64,000 bases of DNA from Echria macrotheca. Taxonomy: Eukaryota > Ascomycota > Sordariomycetes > Sordariales > Schizotheciaceae. Shown here piece after piece: positions 1-11,083 of the stretch. The notes under the pieces are model-generated. The model saw only the letters and a list, made by a program, of their open reading frames with translations, ran no database searches and had not been told where the DNA came from. Position numbers and translations under genes: made by a program. The number at the start of each line of letters is the position of its first letter. The stretch's first letter is position 1. The stretch lies in contig MU839832.1 in the NCBI GenBank assembly GCA_030411725.1, positions 1,612,001 to 1,676,000 on the forward strand, given 5' to 3'.

Positions 1-2
1 GG

Positions 3-404
3 TTCGGCGGATCCTTTTCTGGGGTAGCGAACAACATGAACACAAGCGTCGAATTCGAGATATCCGCCGACGGTCCGGGTCTAGTCGTTTCCAACATGGT
101 TATTGACGGGAAAGATGTGCGCGCCGAGATGGCGAACCAGGCGGGCATAGAGACAAAAAATCTGGATTTCAGGGTGTATCCGGCGATAGAAGCGGCAGGG
201 AAATACCAGTTCGTCGCTGTCTACCAGGATAAGAACGCACCTGTGGATGCTGGCACGCCGACTTGTATTACCTGGATGACGGTCGGTCAGCTGGGCGGCG
301 GCGCGGTGGATCGGGTTGTGTTTGAGCTGGACAAGGACGGCGTGGCGACGGGGGTGAGTATTCCTTCTAGGGGGATCACCATGACTATGGATAAGAAAGC
401 TTGA
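3..404 (+). CDS. Hypothetical protein, 5' end beyond window
   Basis: The reading frame is open from the window edge to the stop at 402-404. The first ATG inside the window is at 36, but codons before it are also open, so the true start probably lies to the left, or an acceptor such as the tag near 27-29 begins the last exon. The visible 122 residues after the ATG are acidic to neutral, without a membrane segment, with a short motif VYQDKNAPVDAG and a single CITW cysteine. I do not recognise the family. Coding character is moderate: no low-complexity runs and balanced composition. Confidence 0.4.
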   Translation, partial: FGGSFSGVANNMNTSVEFEISADGPGLVVSNMVIDGKDVRAEMANQAGIETKNLDFRVYPAIEAAGKYQFVAVYQDKNAPVDAGTPTCITWMTVGQLGGGAVDRVVFELDKDGVATGVSIPSRGITMTMDKKA

Positions 405-841
405 GTGGGGGGTTATCTTGTTTGTGGTATAGACCCAAGATTTGGGCGCTGTCGGGTTCGTGTAAGGTCCGGTCTCCGATGACTGGGTCATCATTTCAGG
501 GCAAAAGCTGGAACAAACGACATGTCTTAACCCACAGAGACCCTTCTTAGCACAGAGGCCGCACTGAGTCGTCCTCAGGGTTTCTGCCGCTCCGGTCTAC
601 CATCGAGCATCTAGACGGGTTTTCTGTTCCTGTACTTCAAATAGATACATACTATGGTTGCATCATCCGTGCCCGTCAAATTGAGTCCCGTCAAACTCTC
701 ACTGAATCCATACACTTTTGCCGGAAAGAGCACTAAAGAGGGACGAATAGGGATTCCTGTGTCCATTCACCTGTAGATCCCTATCCCGACGAAATCCCAA
801 GATGGCCGAGAACGCGCTGTCGAGTGCGTAGCCGGCGCATA
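405..841. other. Intergenic, nothing recognised
   Basis: Lies between the edge gene and the end of the F-box-like gene on the other strand, so it holds two 3' flanks. I see no convincing ORF, RNA gene or repeat. Confidence 0.5.
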
Positions 842-1672
842 TTACATGGTGTCCCAGATGTAAGCAAGAATTTCTTTCGCAATTAATCTCGATGTCGAGA
901 TAAATTTCGGCTCCCCGTTGGCCGGAGGGTCGGATAGCTCGGCGAGGGGGGAGAAGGTCAGCTTGCATTTTGGAAGATCCAAGCGTTTCACGACCCGGTC
1001 TCGATGGATTTCCCCAAGCCTAGTACGCGACACTGACAGGACGAGCTTGCCGTCATGATTCACGGTAAGATGCCGATCAAAGCCAAGCAAATCCACGCTG
1101 GGAGAGGGTATGCTACTCCAGTATCCTACTTTCTAATTATTTGTGAGCGACTGTCCCCCATGTTTTGAAAACGTTGGCGGATTGGCATCTACCTCGAGGT
1201 CATTCACGCAGTCCACGATCCAATCGAAACCACCACACCGACACTCTCCTGCATCCTGGTCCAGGTAAAGACGCCCGTCTCCAATGAACGAAATCGACTT
1301 CAGGTAAGATAGCCGTCTGGGGTGGTTTAACACATAGGCCTGAAACTTCCTAGCACCATCCCTCAGATTTATGTGGCGAAATAGTAGCGACTCGATGACG
1401 TTTTGGAAATTCCGGGACACCGCTGAAAACTGGGAGATTCGGCAAGGATATACATGATAAAGAGTATGGCCCAGCCCACTCCAGCCAATCCTAGTTCTCT
1501 GAGGAGGGCAGCACTTGTCAAGGATTTCATCGACAACCATGTCACGCAGCTCCTGCGGGAGTTTTCTCATGGATTTCGAATCACTCACGAGTGCCCAGAG
1601 CAGTCCAGACCTCAATTCCTTTTTCAAACAGAAGTCGTTGTCCTGCGTCGTTGTTGCGGACGACGATGCCAT
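842..1672 (-). CDS. F-box-like protein
   Basis: Two exons on the minus strand: 1672-1193 and 1132-842, with a 60-nt intron (GTAGAT donor, CTCAC branch-like site, AATAATTAG acceptor) that joins in phase 0 and gives 256 residues. Residues about 38-51 (KLPQELRDMVVDEIL) match the leucine/proline-rich start of an F-box. The following part (FSAVSRNFQNVIESLLFRHI) is the usual fungal F-box context where old leaf proteins are anchored. Family role: substrate receptor of an SCF ubiquitin ligase. No leucine-rich or WD repeats are visible, so the substrate is unknown. The F-box assignment is inferred from motif shape; the splice model from frame continuity. Confidence 0.6.
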
Positions 1673-3959
1673 TTCGTGACCTAGGGCGTGGAAACAGTGA
1701 GCAATACGTACGCGTCCAGGTCTTGCACACTCCTCCAGGTCCTACACGCTCATCCACAACACCTTATACTTCCCATCCCATGGCACACAGGCAGGCAAAG
1801 CATGACAACTTGGTCGTCTACAAGGATTGATGGCTCATTGTTCTCAACCAAACACATTTGACAAACCTCACCGGATTGGTAGCAAACATCAGTTCACTCC
1901 ATGCTCCATTACACAGTTTGCCCGTTGGCCTCATGCATAACGACTCTGGTCACTTGATGAGTCTCCGCTGTACAAACATGACAGACTCTACTACTCCAAG
2001 TGAATAGTAGGCTTGCTCGCTGTGACGTGTCCATGGGTGTACGGCTGTGGAGAAAGGTTCCGGTTCTGCGCCCATGGCGGACGACCCGACGCTGCGGAAC
2101 ACTTACCCTCTTGTGGCAACAACAAATCGGGGCCCCATATCCCAACCAGCTGGATCGCATCACCAAACTTGGCGCAATAACGAAAACTATGGGGGGAGCG
2201 GTCGCCAATTTAGGAGTCTAAATGCCATTTCCATCTCGCTTTTTTCCCGATTATCCCAAAAGGACTGCTTATCAGTTAGTTGCTGATCTTTCCTGCCTGG
2301 ACATTTGCCAGAACTTTCATCCATTCCAGACCACCCGCTTCGAGTGCTCCGGGCTGCTGGGATTGGGATAAGGCGGCCTGATAGATTACCCCAACGATCT
2401 CCAATAGTTCATGCTTCCTTGCACACCTAGGTTATCGCGGTTGCCAATTCTCCGACTCTCACACACGCGCCGGTTAAATAGGTAAGGTAGGGGGCCCCGC
2501 CATCCTTTTCACGGATAAAGTCGTCCGCCACCACGTCGGAGCTTGAGAGCACCGATCGATGGTCGAACTTGTCTTTGTGGTATATGTCGTTACGTACGAT
2601 GTGCTTCCATGTCAAGTCATCGGCTTCCTCGTCGGTGCCGAACTCACACGAACGAGGCGCCAAAGGCGGCCAGGGCCCAGTAGTCCTGTTTTCTCGTGAT
2701 GCATGGCAACACTGAAGCGCGCACCTTCCCATTCAAGAGGCATCAGTGACACGCACCGTCGCAATATTCAACCTTGGTTAATATACTTGCCGTGTCGAGC
2801 CCAGCGACGGCCGTAAGCGAGACAGCATGAAACAGGACCAGTTAGGTAGCGGACTCGTACTCCCACTGCCCCCCCCTCGGCATCCATTTATATAGCCAAT
2901 TCTCATTGGGCTGAGCCGGCCTCCTATAGGTCCAGTAACTCGCCTATTGCCCTATTTCCCTCAGTGGTGATCAATGGTGACGAGCCCCTGGTACCTTGGC
3001 CACCCCAAAAATAGAGTGTTGAGCCCGCCGGTCCTCGGGTCCAACCAGGACAACTCGGGAAGGGCGTTGCGTTGGGAATGGGGTCGATGGCTAGTTTAGG
3101 GGGTAGCGTATACCACCTTGACGCTAGGCAGACCTTTAGTTTTGATAGTTACGTTCGTCACGATGATCAACACGCCCGCCGCGCCCGTGATCGAGTTTTT
3201 CAACCCGCGAGTCGTCGATGGCGGTCGGCATCCGTTCCTGGATTCCGAACTGTGCCGTGTCCATGCCGGTCCCGGGGCATCCTCCTCATGCAAACGTGGT
3301 TGCTTACCCCGCGTCGCATGCCTGGTCGGACGCCACCCATGCATGCCTCAGCCTCACGGCATATGGCAAACGACCTCTTTCCCGAGTTTCTGACGTCTCT
3401 CTCCTCGCTTAAGCACACACCTGACAGGCCGATATTTGGACCTTTTTCAGGGCGTTACCGGAGAAGGTCAGTGGCAAGAATCCAGATGAAGGAGCAAAGA
3501 TTCCGGGTTTCTGAACGAGGTGTCCACGAGACGGTGAACGGAGGCGGAGGATGGCGGAAGGAGTGCGGTACCAGAGCGGTCGAGCGGAGCCGGCATCCGA
3601 TGAGCCCCCTGTCTTCTCCAGCCCGTGCCGTCTCTTAGAGCTGTGGCTCGGCCGGGATCGTGGCTGCGAACACGGAATAGCGCCGATCAGTGCTTATCGA
3701 CCTGGTCTGTTCCTGGTCCCTTTTGTCTTCCCGTGCTGACAGGCACACGGCATGTATCTGATTTTTGGGAGCTTGACTGGTATTGGTAACCTCGGGATTC
3801 TGACCGGCAGCCGTATAGGTCGGACTCCTCCGTGATTTCCGGTACAATCCACGTTGATAGCGGCTGTGGTCTATAAATGGCCATCACCCGCCCACAGTGG
3901 GCCTGAACTGGACGGTCTTTGCTCATCCCTCGCTGTGAGACTTCATTCATACCATCAGT
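1673..3959. other. 2.3-kb intergenic region upstream of laccase
   Basis: No ORF here has convincing protein character. The longest (188 codons at 3072-3638) is Arg/Ser/Pro-rich and overlaps equally poor frames on the other strand. The last 90 bp contain the laccase TATA box. The region may hold long upstream control sequences for the laccase and the F-box-like gene. Confidence 0.45.
3872..3877 (+). promoter_or_regulatory. TATA box of the laccase gene
   Basis: TATAAA lies 83 bp upstream of the laccase ATG, a spacing shared with other secreted-enzyme genes in this window. Confidence 0.6.
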
Positions 3960-5956
3960 ATGAGATCATCACCAGGTCTGCTCACCTCGGCGCTTGCCTT
4001 GGTTCTCAACTATGCCACACCCTCTCTGGGCATTCCGATCATAGAAGAACCAACGCCGGTTGCCCACTTGCTTCCGAGGCAAACCATCATCCCAGGCGGT
4101 AAGCCCTGTGGGCAGAACAATGAGACCAACCGATCGTGCTGGAAGAACAACTGGAACATATCGACGGACTACGAGGCGACATATCCTCCTGCGTTCAACA
4201 CCAGAACGGTGAGCTATAGGTGTCCTCATGTATCCAGAATGAAGTGTTGACTTTGCCAGTACACGTTCCACATCACAAATGTAACCAACTGGAAGGGGCC
4301 AGATGGCGTGGTAAAACCAGCCATGTTGATCAACGGTATTTTCTCCACCGCCGTCGACAGGGACAGAGGCTGACAGTGAACAGGAGCATTCCCGGGTCCC
4401 ACGATCGAGGCCGACTGGGGTGATTACATCCAAATCACCGTGTATAATGATATGCAGGACAATGGGTCAGTTCCACAACACCCTCCCATGAACAAACAGC
4501 TGATCTCATCTCCAGCACGTCAATTCATTGGCACGGAATCCGCCAGTACGGCGAATCCAACCAAGACGGCGCCAACGGCGTCACAGAGTGCCCGATTCCG
4601 CCCGGCCACTCCAAGATCTACGACTTCCACGTGACGCAGTACGGCACGTCGTGGTATCACAGCCACTACTCCAACCAATACGGCAACGGTGTTGTCGGCG
4701 CTCTCGTCGTCCACGGCCCTGCTTCGGCCAACTACGACATCGATCTGGGGCCGTACCTCATGACCGACTACTACTACGAAACCGCCGACCGGCTCACGCT
4801 CAAGGCAGAGAAGGTAGCCAACGGCGCTCCCCCGGACAGCGACAACATCCTCTTCCGCGGAAAGAACGTGCACCCCTCCGGGTCTGGCGGCTCGTACGAC
4901 CGCATCACGCTGACGCCCAAGAAGAAGCACCTCCTGAGGCTGATCAACACGAGCGTCGACAACTCGCTGACCGTCGCACTCGTGGGCCACAGTTTCACGG
5001 TGATCGCCATCGACCTGGTGCCCATCACCCCGGTCGTGCGGACGTCCCTCTTCCTCGGCGTAGGCCAGCGCTACGACGTCATCATCGAAGCCAACCAGGC
5101 CGTCGACAACTACTGGTTCAACGCGACGCTCGAGGCGAACAACAACTGCGGCAAGACGCACAACCCCTACCCGGCCGCCATCTTCTCATACTCGGGCGCT
5201 TCCACAACCGCCCTCCCGACCAAGCGCGGCACGCCCCTCACGGCGACCTGCGCAGGCGAGACGGGCTTCAAGCCGATCGTCACCCGGACCATCGACCCGG
5301 CCATTTTTGCTCCTTCAACCCTCCCCGTCACCCTCGCCTTCCCCCAGACCCCGCGCGGCCAGGTCTTCGAATGGCGGGTGCGCAACACGCCCATAAGCGT
5401 GGAATGGGACCACCCTGTGCTCGAGTACATCCTGCAAGGCAACGACAGCTTTCCCGCAGCCATCAACATGATCGAGGTCGCGCAGGCAGACAAGTGGGTA
5501 TTCTGGGTAATCCAGAACGAGTTCTCGCTGCCGCACCCGATCCACCTGCACGGCCACGACTTCCTGACACTAGGCGTCGGCTCCGGCACCTTCAACGCGG
5601 CGAGCATGATGTCCCAGCTCAATTTTAACAATCCGATCCGGCGGGACGTCGCGCAGATGCCGGGGAGCGGCTGGCTCGTGATCGCGTACCGCACCGACAA
5701 CCCCGGCTGCTGGCTGATGCACTGCCACATCGGCTGGCACATCTCGGGCGGGCTGGGGATCCAGTTCCTCGAGCGCAAGACCGAGATCAGGCAGCTCATG
5801 AAGCTGGACCAGATGAAGCCCAATTGTGATGCGTGGAGGTCGTACCAGAAGACGAGTCCGTACTTGCCCAAGATCGATTCGGGGCTGAAGAGGAGTTTGA
5901 ATCCGCAGGATGTTGCGAATCAGATGGTGGAGCCGGCTGTGAGACGGCTGTGGTAG
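3960..5956 (+). CDS. Laccase (ascomycete multicopper oxidase, AA1)
   Basis: Four exons, 3960-4208, 4260-4335, 4384-4465 and 4516-5956, encode 615 residues; introns are 51, 48 and 50 nt with GT-AG ends. Residues 1 to about 20 are a signal peptide. The four copper motifs are complete: HWHG (140-143), WYHSH (182-186), HPIHLHGHDF (476-485) and HCHIGWHISGGL (538-549). Cys539 is the T1 copper ligand, and the residue ten positions later is Leu549, as in high-potential ascomycete laccases. The C-terminal tail contains DSGL followed by KRS, the site where ascomycete laccases are processed so that the tail plugs the copper tunnel. It oxidises phenols with reduction of O2 to water, outside the cell. Role could be lignin, melanin or phenolic detoxification. 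Confidence 0.93.
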
Positions 5957-6515
5957 TGTTGGACTTGTGAGTCATCAATGTTTGGATAGTGATACCAAAA
6001 GAAATGAGTAATACATGGATATAGTGAGTTTTGTCGTGTATAAGCGGGTACTAGGCTGTGAAAGGGAAGGATATCCTTTTTCTTGCACACCACAAGTTTG
6101 GGAGCATGAAATTTGAGAACCGCGGATGGCGGCTCAGAGAGTGTGAAGTAAAGCAAGGGGAACAAAAAAAGCAATGAGATATCATAGTGCAAAAAGAACG
6201 TACACCACCAGGGATTCGCTGGTCGTCACCGACCCAACTACTAGTCTGGCCCTCACTGGCTTATCTATGGGAGAGCGGACGGGATCCCGAGTTCTCCAGT
6301 GGGTATGGTCGTACGTGATTGTTAAGTGTCGGTTTTCGCTTTTTAAAGGGGCTGGTGTGAGGACCTCTGAACACCATCGGAGCATACCCGCCTCCGGGGA
6401 ACTACACCTGTGAGCAGCCTGACGCGGCAGGAGAACTAACTTCAGCTGAAAACTTTCATTAGATGAATGTGTCTACCTCCTACATCCCCTGTAGTTACCG
6501 TTCGGTAAACCCAGC
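5957..6515. other. Convergent intergenic region
   Basis: Holds the 3' flanks of laccase and MPC1. No convincing ORF or repeat seen. Confidence 0.5.
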
Positions 6516-7010
6516 TCATTTTGCTCCAGCCGCCTCGATGGCTTTCTCTGCTGCCATCCTCTCCTTGCCACCCCGGTAGTGATAATCCAGATAGCGATAT
6601 CCCTGGGTAACCTGAGCCCCGAAATTGACCAAATGGCAAGAGAACAAGAGATAATTCTTGGGCGTCACAGCCAGCGAGTATCGCATAAAGGTCGCGGCGT
6701 AGATCGTCAAGGCCCCGGTCATCTGCCCCGAGATACTGGCACGGGTGTTAGTTTTACGGCATCTTGCTTGGTCTAGATGCAGAGAGACTTGCAGTTCGGG
6801 ACTTTTCTGCGTATCGAGAATCGCCGCAAGGGGAATTCCATAGTTGGAAACTGGGCCCCAGAAATCTTTGTTGTGGTGGGTCAGCGGGTTTGCGGGAATA
6901 ACGGCGATGCGACGCGCCAGATTTTGGATTCACCTACGGGTTGAACAGATGTAGTCGGTGACCGGATTGGACCTGATCTTTGCATTCGCGGCTTTTATGA
7001 AGGCGGCCAT
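6516..7010 (-). CDS. mpc1: Mitochondrial pyruvate carrier subunit 1
   Basis: Three exons on the minus strand, 7010-6938, 6865-6793 and 6735-6516, encode 121 residues. The family signatures HFWGPVSNYGIPLAAILDTQ and MTGALTIYAATFMRYSLAV are present, followed by the PKNYLLFSCH block and a GYRYLDYHY end. The protein is small and membrane-embedded in the inner mitochondrial membrane, where MPC1 pairs with an MPC2-type subunit to import pyruvate. The partner gene is not in this window. Intron 1 is a normal GT-AG intron (72 nt). Intron 2 (57 nt) begins GCAAGT rather than GT, and only this GC-AG splice restores the conserved LISGQMTG sequence. A CTAAC branch site precedes its acceptor. It is divergent from the P450 gene with 416 bp between the starts. 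Confidence 0.92.
6736..6792 (-). other. GC-AG intron in mpc1
   Basis: Minus-strand donor GCAAGT and acceptor GTGCCAG, with an AACTAACAC branch site. No GT donor nearby keeps both the frame and the conserved protein sequence. Confidence 0.75.
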
Positions 7011-7426
7011 CTTGATATTCGGCGAAAGAAAGGGGAGTAGACGTGCAGTTGGGAAAAATTGAAATGAACCGTGACCGGAGTTAAAACCACAGCAAGTTGT
7101 TTACCGCGAGTCACATGACTCCCGTGCGCCCCTTTTCTTGGCCGTCACGGAACTTGCCGTTACGGTACTTCCCGGTGGATGCCAAGGATGCGAAGAGTCC
7201 GAGTCGCTACCCATAACACCAGACGGAATGGATGCCTGGCAGAACTTGTCGCTTGCCGTCAGCGTGCCATGGAAGGATCAACCAACACATCGCATCAACC
7301 CTTTCCCTAGTGTCAGCCTCTCATCATGTTCCCATATCTACCCCAAAACCTCCTTTACCCCACGATAAATCCTCCCGGGTAAGAGCACTACTGCAATCCG
7401 CCAAAACACGTTGCATTGCGATCGCC
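7011..7426. other. Divergent promoter region, mpc1 / P450
   Basis: 416 bp shared by two genes transcribed away from each other. I see no clear TATA box on either side and no ORF of protein quality. Confidence 0.45.
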
Positions 7427-9019
7427 ATGACATACTACGATACTGTACGATACGCGGCGTCCGCGGTCCTGGGTGTCGCCGCTACTGTGTACAGCTTGGC
7501 CTGGGCATACTTGTACTTGACGCATCACCGCGATGAGCCACCGTTCCCCTCGGCCACGATCCCGATCCCATTCATAGGGACCATCATCGACATGCGAAAA
7601 AAGAGGTCCAGATTCCCGCTGTACATGAAGACCAAGTTCCCGGACTATCCGATCTACAAGGTCCGCGTCCCGGGACGAACATTCTACTATGTCAACTCCC
7701 TGCCTCTTATCCCGGCGATCCAAAAACAAGTTCACACGCTCTCTTTTGACCCGACGATTATCAATGGACTGCGCACGCTCCTCGACGTTAGTCCCGACGG
7801 GATGGCCATCATGAGCCGCGATCTCGGGACAGACCGCAACTTCCTCCCCCGGCTCCACAAAGCAGTCCACGGTGCCCTCGCCGCGGGGCCGGAGCTCAAC
7901 GTGATGAGCGCGCACACCGTCGGACTCCTCGAGCGGACGCTCTCGGACTTGGCCGGACGGGGAACAACACCCGTAAAACTGTACGACTGGATGCGGAGGA
8001 ATGTCATGGTTGCGACGACCAACACCATCTTTGGCCCCATGGATCCTTTCCAGCATCCTGCCAATATTGACGCATGGATGTGAGTTTACTAGGAGCTACT
8101 CTGACATTTGCCGTTGCTGACCATGACCGAAAGTGAATTCGAGACCAATGGAATCTCGGCCCTCGGAATGGGCCTCCCGAAATGGATGGTCCGCGAAGCC
8201 GTCAAAGCCCGCGAAACTCTCTTCGTCGCCTTCGACGAGTACTTCCGCCGCGGCGGCCTCGCGCAGGCGTCGACATTCTTCCAGCGACGCATCGAGTTCT
8301 ACCGGGCCGAGCAGATCCCGCAGGGCGATATCAACCGGCTGGCCGTGGCCGACAACATCGCCTTCAGCACGAACCTGCTGCCCACTGCCTTCTGGCTCAT
8401 CTACCACATCTACTCGGATCCCGAGTGTCTGCGCCTGTGTCGTACCGAGCTGGAAAGCGGCGTGACGCGCGACGGGGAGTCTTCTCAGGTGATCAGCTAC
8501 GGCTACATCAAAGAGTCCTGTCCTACGCTGCAGGCGGTGCTGCGCGAGTCGTTTCGGTTTCATGGCTTTGGCTTTGCGCCGCGCGTCGCGCTGGAGGACC
8601 ACATGCTCGATGGTCGGTTTCTCATCAAGAAGGGCGGCTATGTGTTCACGCCGTACATCGTGCAGCATCGTGACCCGCAGAACTGGGGCGCGGATGTCGA
8701 CGAGTTCCGGTTCCAGCGCTTCCTTCCTGGTGAAGACGGGAAGAGGTTGAAGCACCATCCGGCGGCTCTGCGAGGGTTTGGGTATGGTGCGCATCTCTGT
8801 CCTGGGCGACACTTTGCCACGGCCGAGCTCCTGCTGCTTTGTGCGCTGATGACGCTCCGGTTCGACTTGAAGCCCGCTGGGGGGTCGGAGTGGCCGCAGT
8901 TGAGTGTTCATAAGTCATTGCAGGTCGCAGCTCTCGAACAGCCAGACCAGGATGTCGAGGTTGTGTTTCATCCGCGAGAAGGGGTGAATCAGAATGGGTG
9001 GAGTGTGAGAATGGCTTAA
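7427..9019 (+). CDS. Cytochrome P450, CYP7/CYP8-like
   Basis: Two exons, 7427-8079 and 8134-9019, separated by a 54-nt GTGAGT intron, give 512 residues. An N-terminal hydrophobic anchor (about residues 10-32) points to the ER membrane. The K-helix ExxR is E356-R359 (ESFR), and the heme loop FGYGAHLCPGRHFA has its cysteine at 440. The I-helix stretch NLLPTAFWLIYHIY has no acidic-Thr oxygen-activating pair and resembles the CYP7/CYP8 (sterol hydroxylase, prostacyclin synthase) type. This suggests hydroxylation of a sterol-like or lipid substrate, or an isomerase-type reaction. The upstream in-frame codons from 7232 lack a better start and would hide the membrane anchor, so I chose the ATG at 7427. 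The hydrolase and FAD oxidase genes follow within 4 kb. Confidence 0.9.
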
Positions 9020-9842
9020 ATCCAGGTTGTGGGCGGTACAAGGAAGTCGCCAAGGAGCACAGAGGAGCTCTTTCGGTCTCTGACATCTCTAAGGATATAC
9101 GAACAGGGAGAGAGGCTTGTGTAAACCGCATAGATGTTTATCTGGAAACCAAAGGTCTTGCAAGTGGCAGTTCTCCACAGTTAATGGTCACCACTGGGAA
9201 CGTGGGGGTAAGCTTGGCGATGGCGGCAGCACCGGCCCGCCCGGTCATCGGAGAACCCCGCCTTGGGAATAGCATCAGGCTCAACCCCGCACCACGCCAT
9301 CCCGTGTTGATGCCCCGCAATCCGTCTCCTGGCAGCCTCGGAAATACATGGATACCTAGGCGTTGCAGGAACATCTTTCCCGCTGGCATTGAGATCATCG
9401 TGCCCAATATTTTGGGCATCGTAGTTACTTCTGTTCGTACAATACCTACAAGCTCAATACATGTACCACCACGTTGATGAATGCTCCATGTTGTGTGAAT
9501 GCAGCGTCATTTATTTCCATGACCACCATCTCCTATCCCCTCCCGCAGCTGCCTAGGTAGGTGACTCCAGCCGCCCGCGTTTATAGAGCCCGTAACTAGC
9601 ACATGGGACGGCATTTCTACCATGGGGTGCCGCAACCACTGCCGACCAGCCGTCACGGTTGTCATTGGCCGAGACGACTGCCTATTTGTGTCCAGTGTGC
9701 ACCCACCCAGGTTGACACGAGGGACTACATACCTACTAAAATCGACTGACCTCTCATACCTGTTGTTGTCCAACCATCAGCCCAGCCATCAGCCCAACCA
9801 GTCAACCACCATCTACAAAATTCGAATTCAAACGGCGACGAC
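9020..9842. other. Intergenic P450 / hydrolase
   Basis: Contains a copy of the short palindrome-like intergenic motif cctaggtaggt near 9552. No gene recognised. Confidence 0.45.
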
Positions 9843-10907
9843 ATGTGCGACTTTTCAGGCCACGAACAACCCAGCGCCGAGTGGCTCGCGCTCGAATCGC
9901 AGATCCCCCCGCCCCCCTTTTCCCCCTCCGACACAGTCGAGGAGAAGCAAGCAGCCGGCAACGCCTACCGCGAGAAGAACGCCGCCGAGGCCATGAAGAC
10001 TCTGGGTCCATGGGTCCAGACGCAAGACTTCACCATCCCCACGCGCGGCGGGTCCACCGTCGAAGCCCGAACCTACCGTCCCACGGGCGTCAACCCGTCC
10101 GACGGCCCGCTCCCGGTCTACCTGCACCTGCACGGCGGCGGCTGGCTCTTCGGCACCCTCGCCGGCGAGGACGCGACCTGCGCCCGCATAGCCATCAACG
10201 CGCGCGTCGTCGTGCTCAACGTCAACTACCGCCACACACCGGCACACGTCTACCCCACGGCCTGGAACGACACCGAGGACGCGTTCCGGTGGCTGCACGA
10301 GAACATCGCCGCCATCGGGGGCGACGCGAAGCGCGTTGTCGTCGGGGGCATCTCGGCCGGCGGGTATCTCACCGCGTCTCTGGTGCTGCAGCAACATCTC
10401 GGCAAGGCGGCGGCGTCGCTCCCGCGCATTGCGGGACAGGTTTTGCTGATTCCTAGTCTGAGCAATATGCAGTGCTACCGGTACCAGCTTGAGCATTTGA
10501 AAGATGAGTCGATCTGGTCGTGGAACACGTGCAAGGACGCGCCGATCCTGCCGCGGTCCATGTGCGAGATGTTTATGGGGCTGCTCAAGGTCGGAGAGGC
10601 GGATCCGGCTGATGCGAGGATGAACCCCGGCCTGGCGAGGCCGGAGCAGGTGAGGGGGCTGCCGCCGACTGTGTTTGGGATTGCGGGGCGGGATCCGTTG
10701 AGGGACGAGGGGCTGTTGTATGCGAAGAAGCTGGCTGATGCTGGGGTGGCGACTGATGTACACATGTTTTCTGGTCTGCCGCATGCTTTTAGACAGTATG
10801 GGGATAAGCTGTCCGAGTCGAAGCGGTGGGATCGGGTCATTGAGGAGGGGATTTTGTGGACGTTGTCTGAGCCGGTGGCGGGTGGCTTTGAGATTAAGAC
10901 ACAGTAG
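9843..10907 (+). CDS. Alpha/beta hydrolase, HSL/esterase family
   Basis: A single exon of 354 residues. The oxyanion-hole motif HGGGW starts at residue 97, and the nucleophile elbow GISAGG has Ser171. Asp284 (RDPLRDE) and His314 (LPHAF) complete the triad. The HGGG motif places it in the hormone-sensitive-lipase-like group of esterases that act on short acyl esters or lactones. No signal peptide or membrane anchor is seen, so it is probably cytosolic. It lies 823 bp after a P450 and runs convergently with a secreted FAD oxidase 176 bp away. It could hydrolyse an ester made or used by that oxidative group, but the substrate cannot be read from the sequence. Confidence 0.88.
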   Translation: MCDFSGHEQPSAEWLALESQIPPPPFSPSDTVEEKQAAGNAYREKNAAEAMKTLGPWVQTQDFTIPTRGGSTVEARTYRPTGVNPSDGPLPVYLHLHGGGWLFGTLAGEDATCARIAINARVVVLNVNYRHTPAHVYPTAWNDTEDAFRWLHENIAAIGGDAKRVVVGGISAGGYLTASLVLQQHLGKAAASLPRIAGQVLLIPSLSNMQCYRYQLEHLKDESIWSWNTCKDAPILPRSMCEMFMGLLKVGEADPADARMNPGLARPEQVRGLPPTVFGIAGRDPLRDEGLLYAKKLADAGVATDVHMFSGLPHAFRQYGDKLSESKRWDRVIEEGILWTLSEPVAGGFEIKTQ

Positions 10908-11083
10908 ATGGGGAGATGGGTTTTTAACGGGGATCATTTCATGCAGCAAGACATCCATAGAGTGGGTGCCATTACTGAGCGCGATATATTATGCATTATT
11001 TTTGTTAGGTAGGTAGTTTGCTAGTACTTTTTCAACAGATCGTCCACACATAGTGCCTGTTGTATCAGGCAACTGCGTTAAGC

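Noticed and set aside
2427..2732. 101-codon minus-strand frame (acidic stretch DEEADDLTW)
   Set aside because: Some protein-like character, but no family, no supporting exons and isolated in a 2.3-kb gap; not enough to call.
3072..3638. 188-codon plus-strand open frame upstream of laccase
   Set aside because: Arg/Ser/Pro-rich with no motif; overlapping frames on both strands have the same poor quality, as expected in GC-rich non-coding DNA.
4528..5628. 366-codon frame inside the laccase gene
   Set aside because: An Arg/Pro-rich shadow of the laccase reading frame, in which all copper motifs lie.
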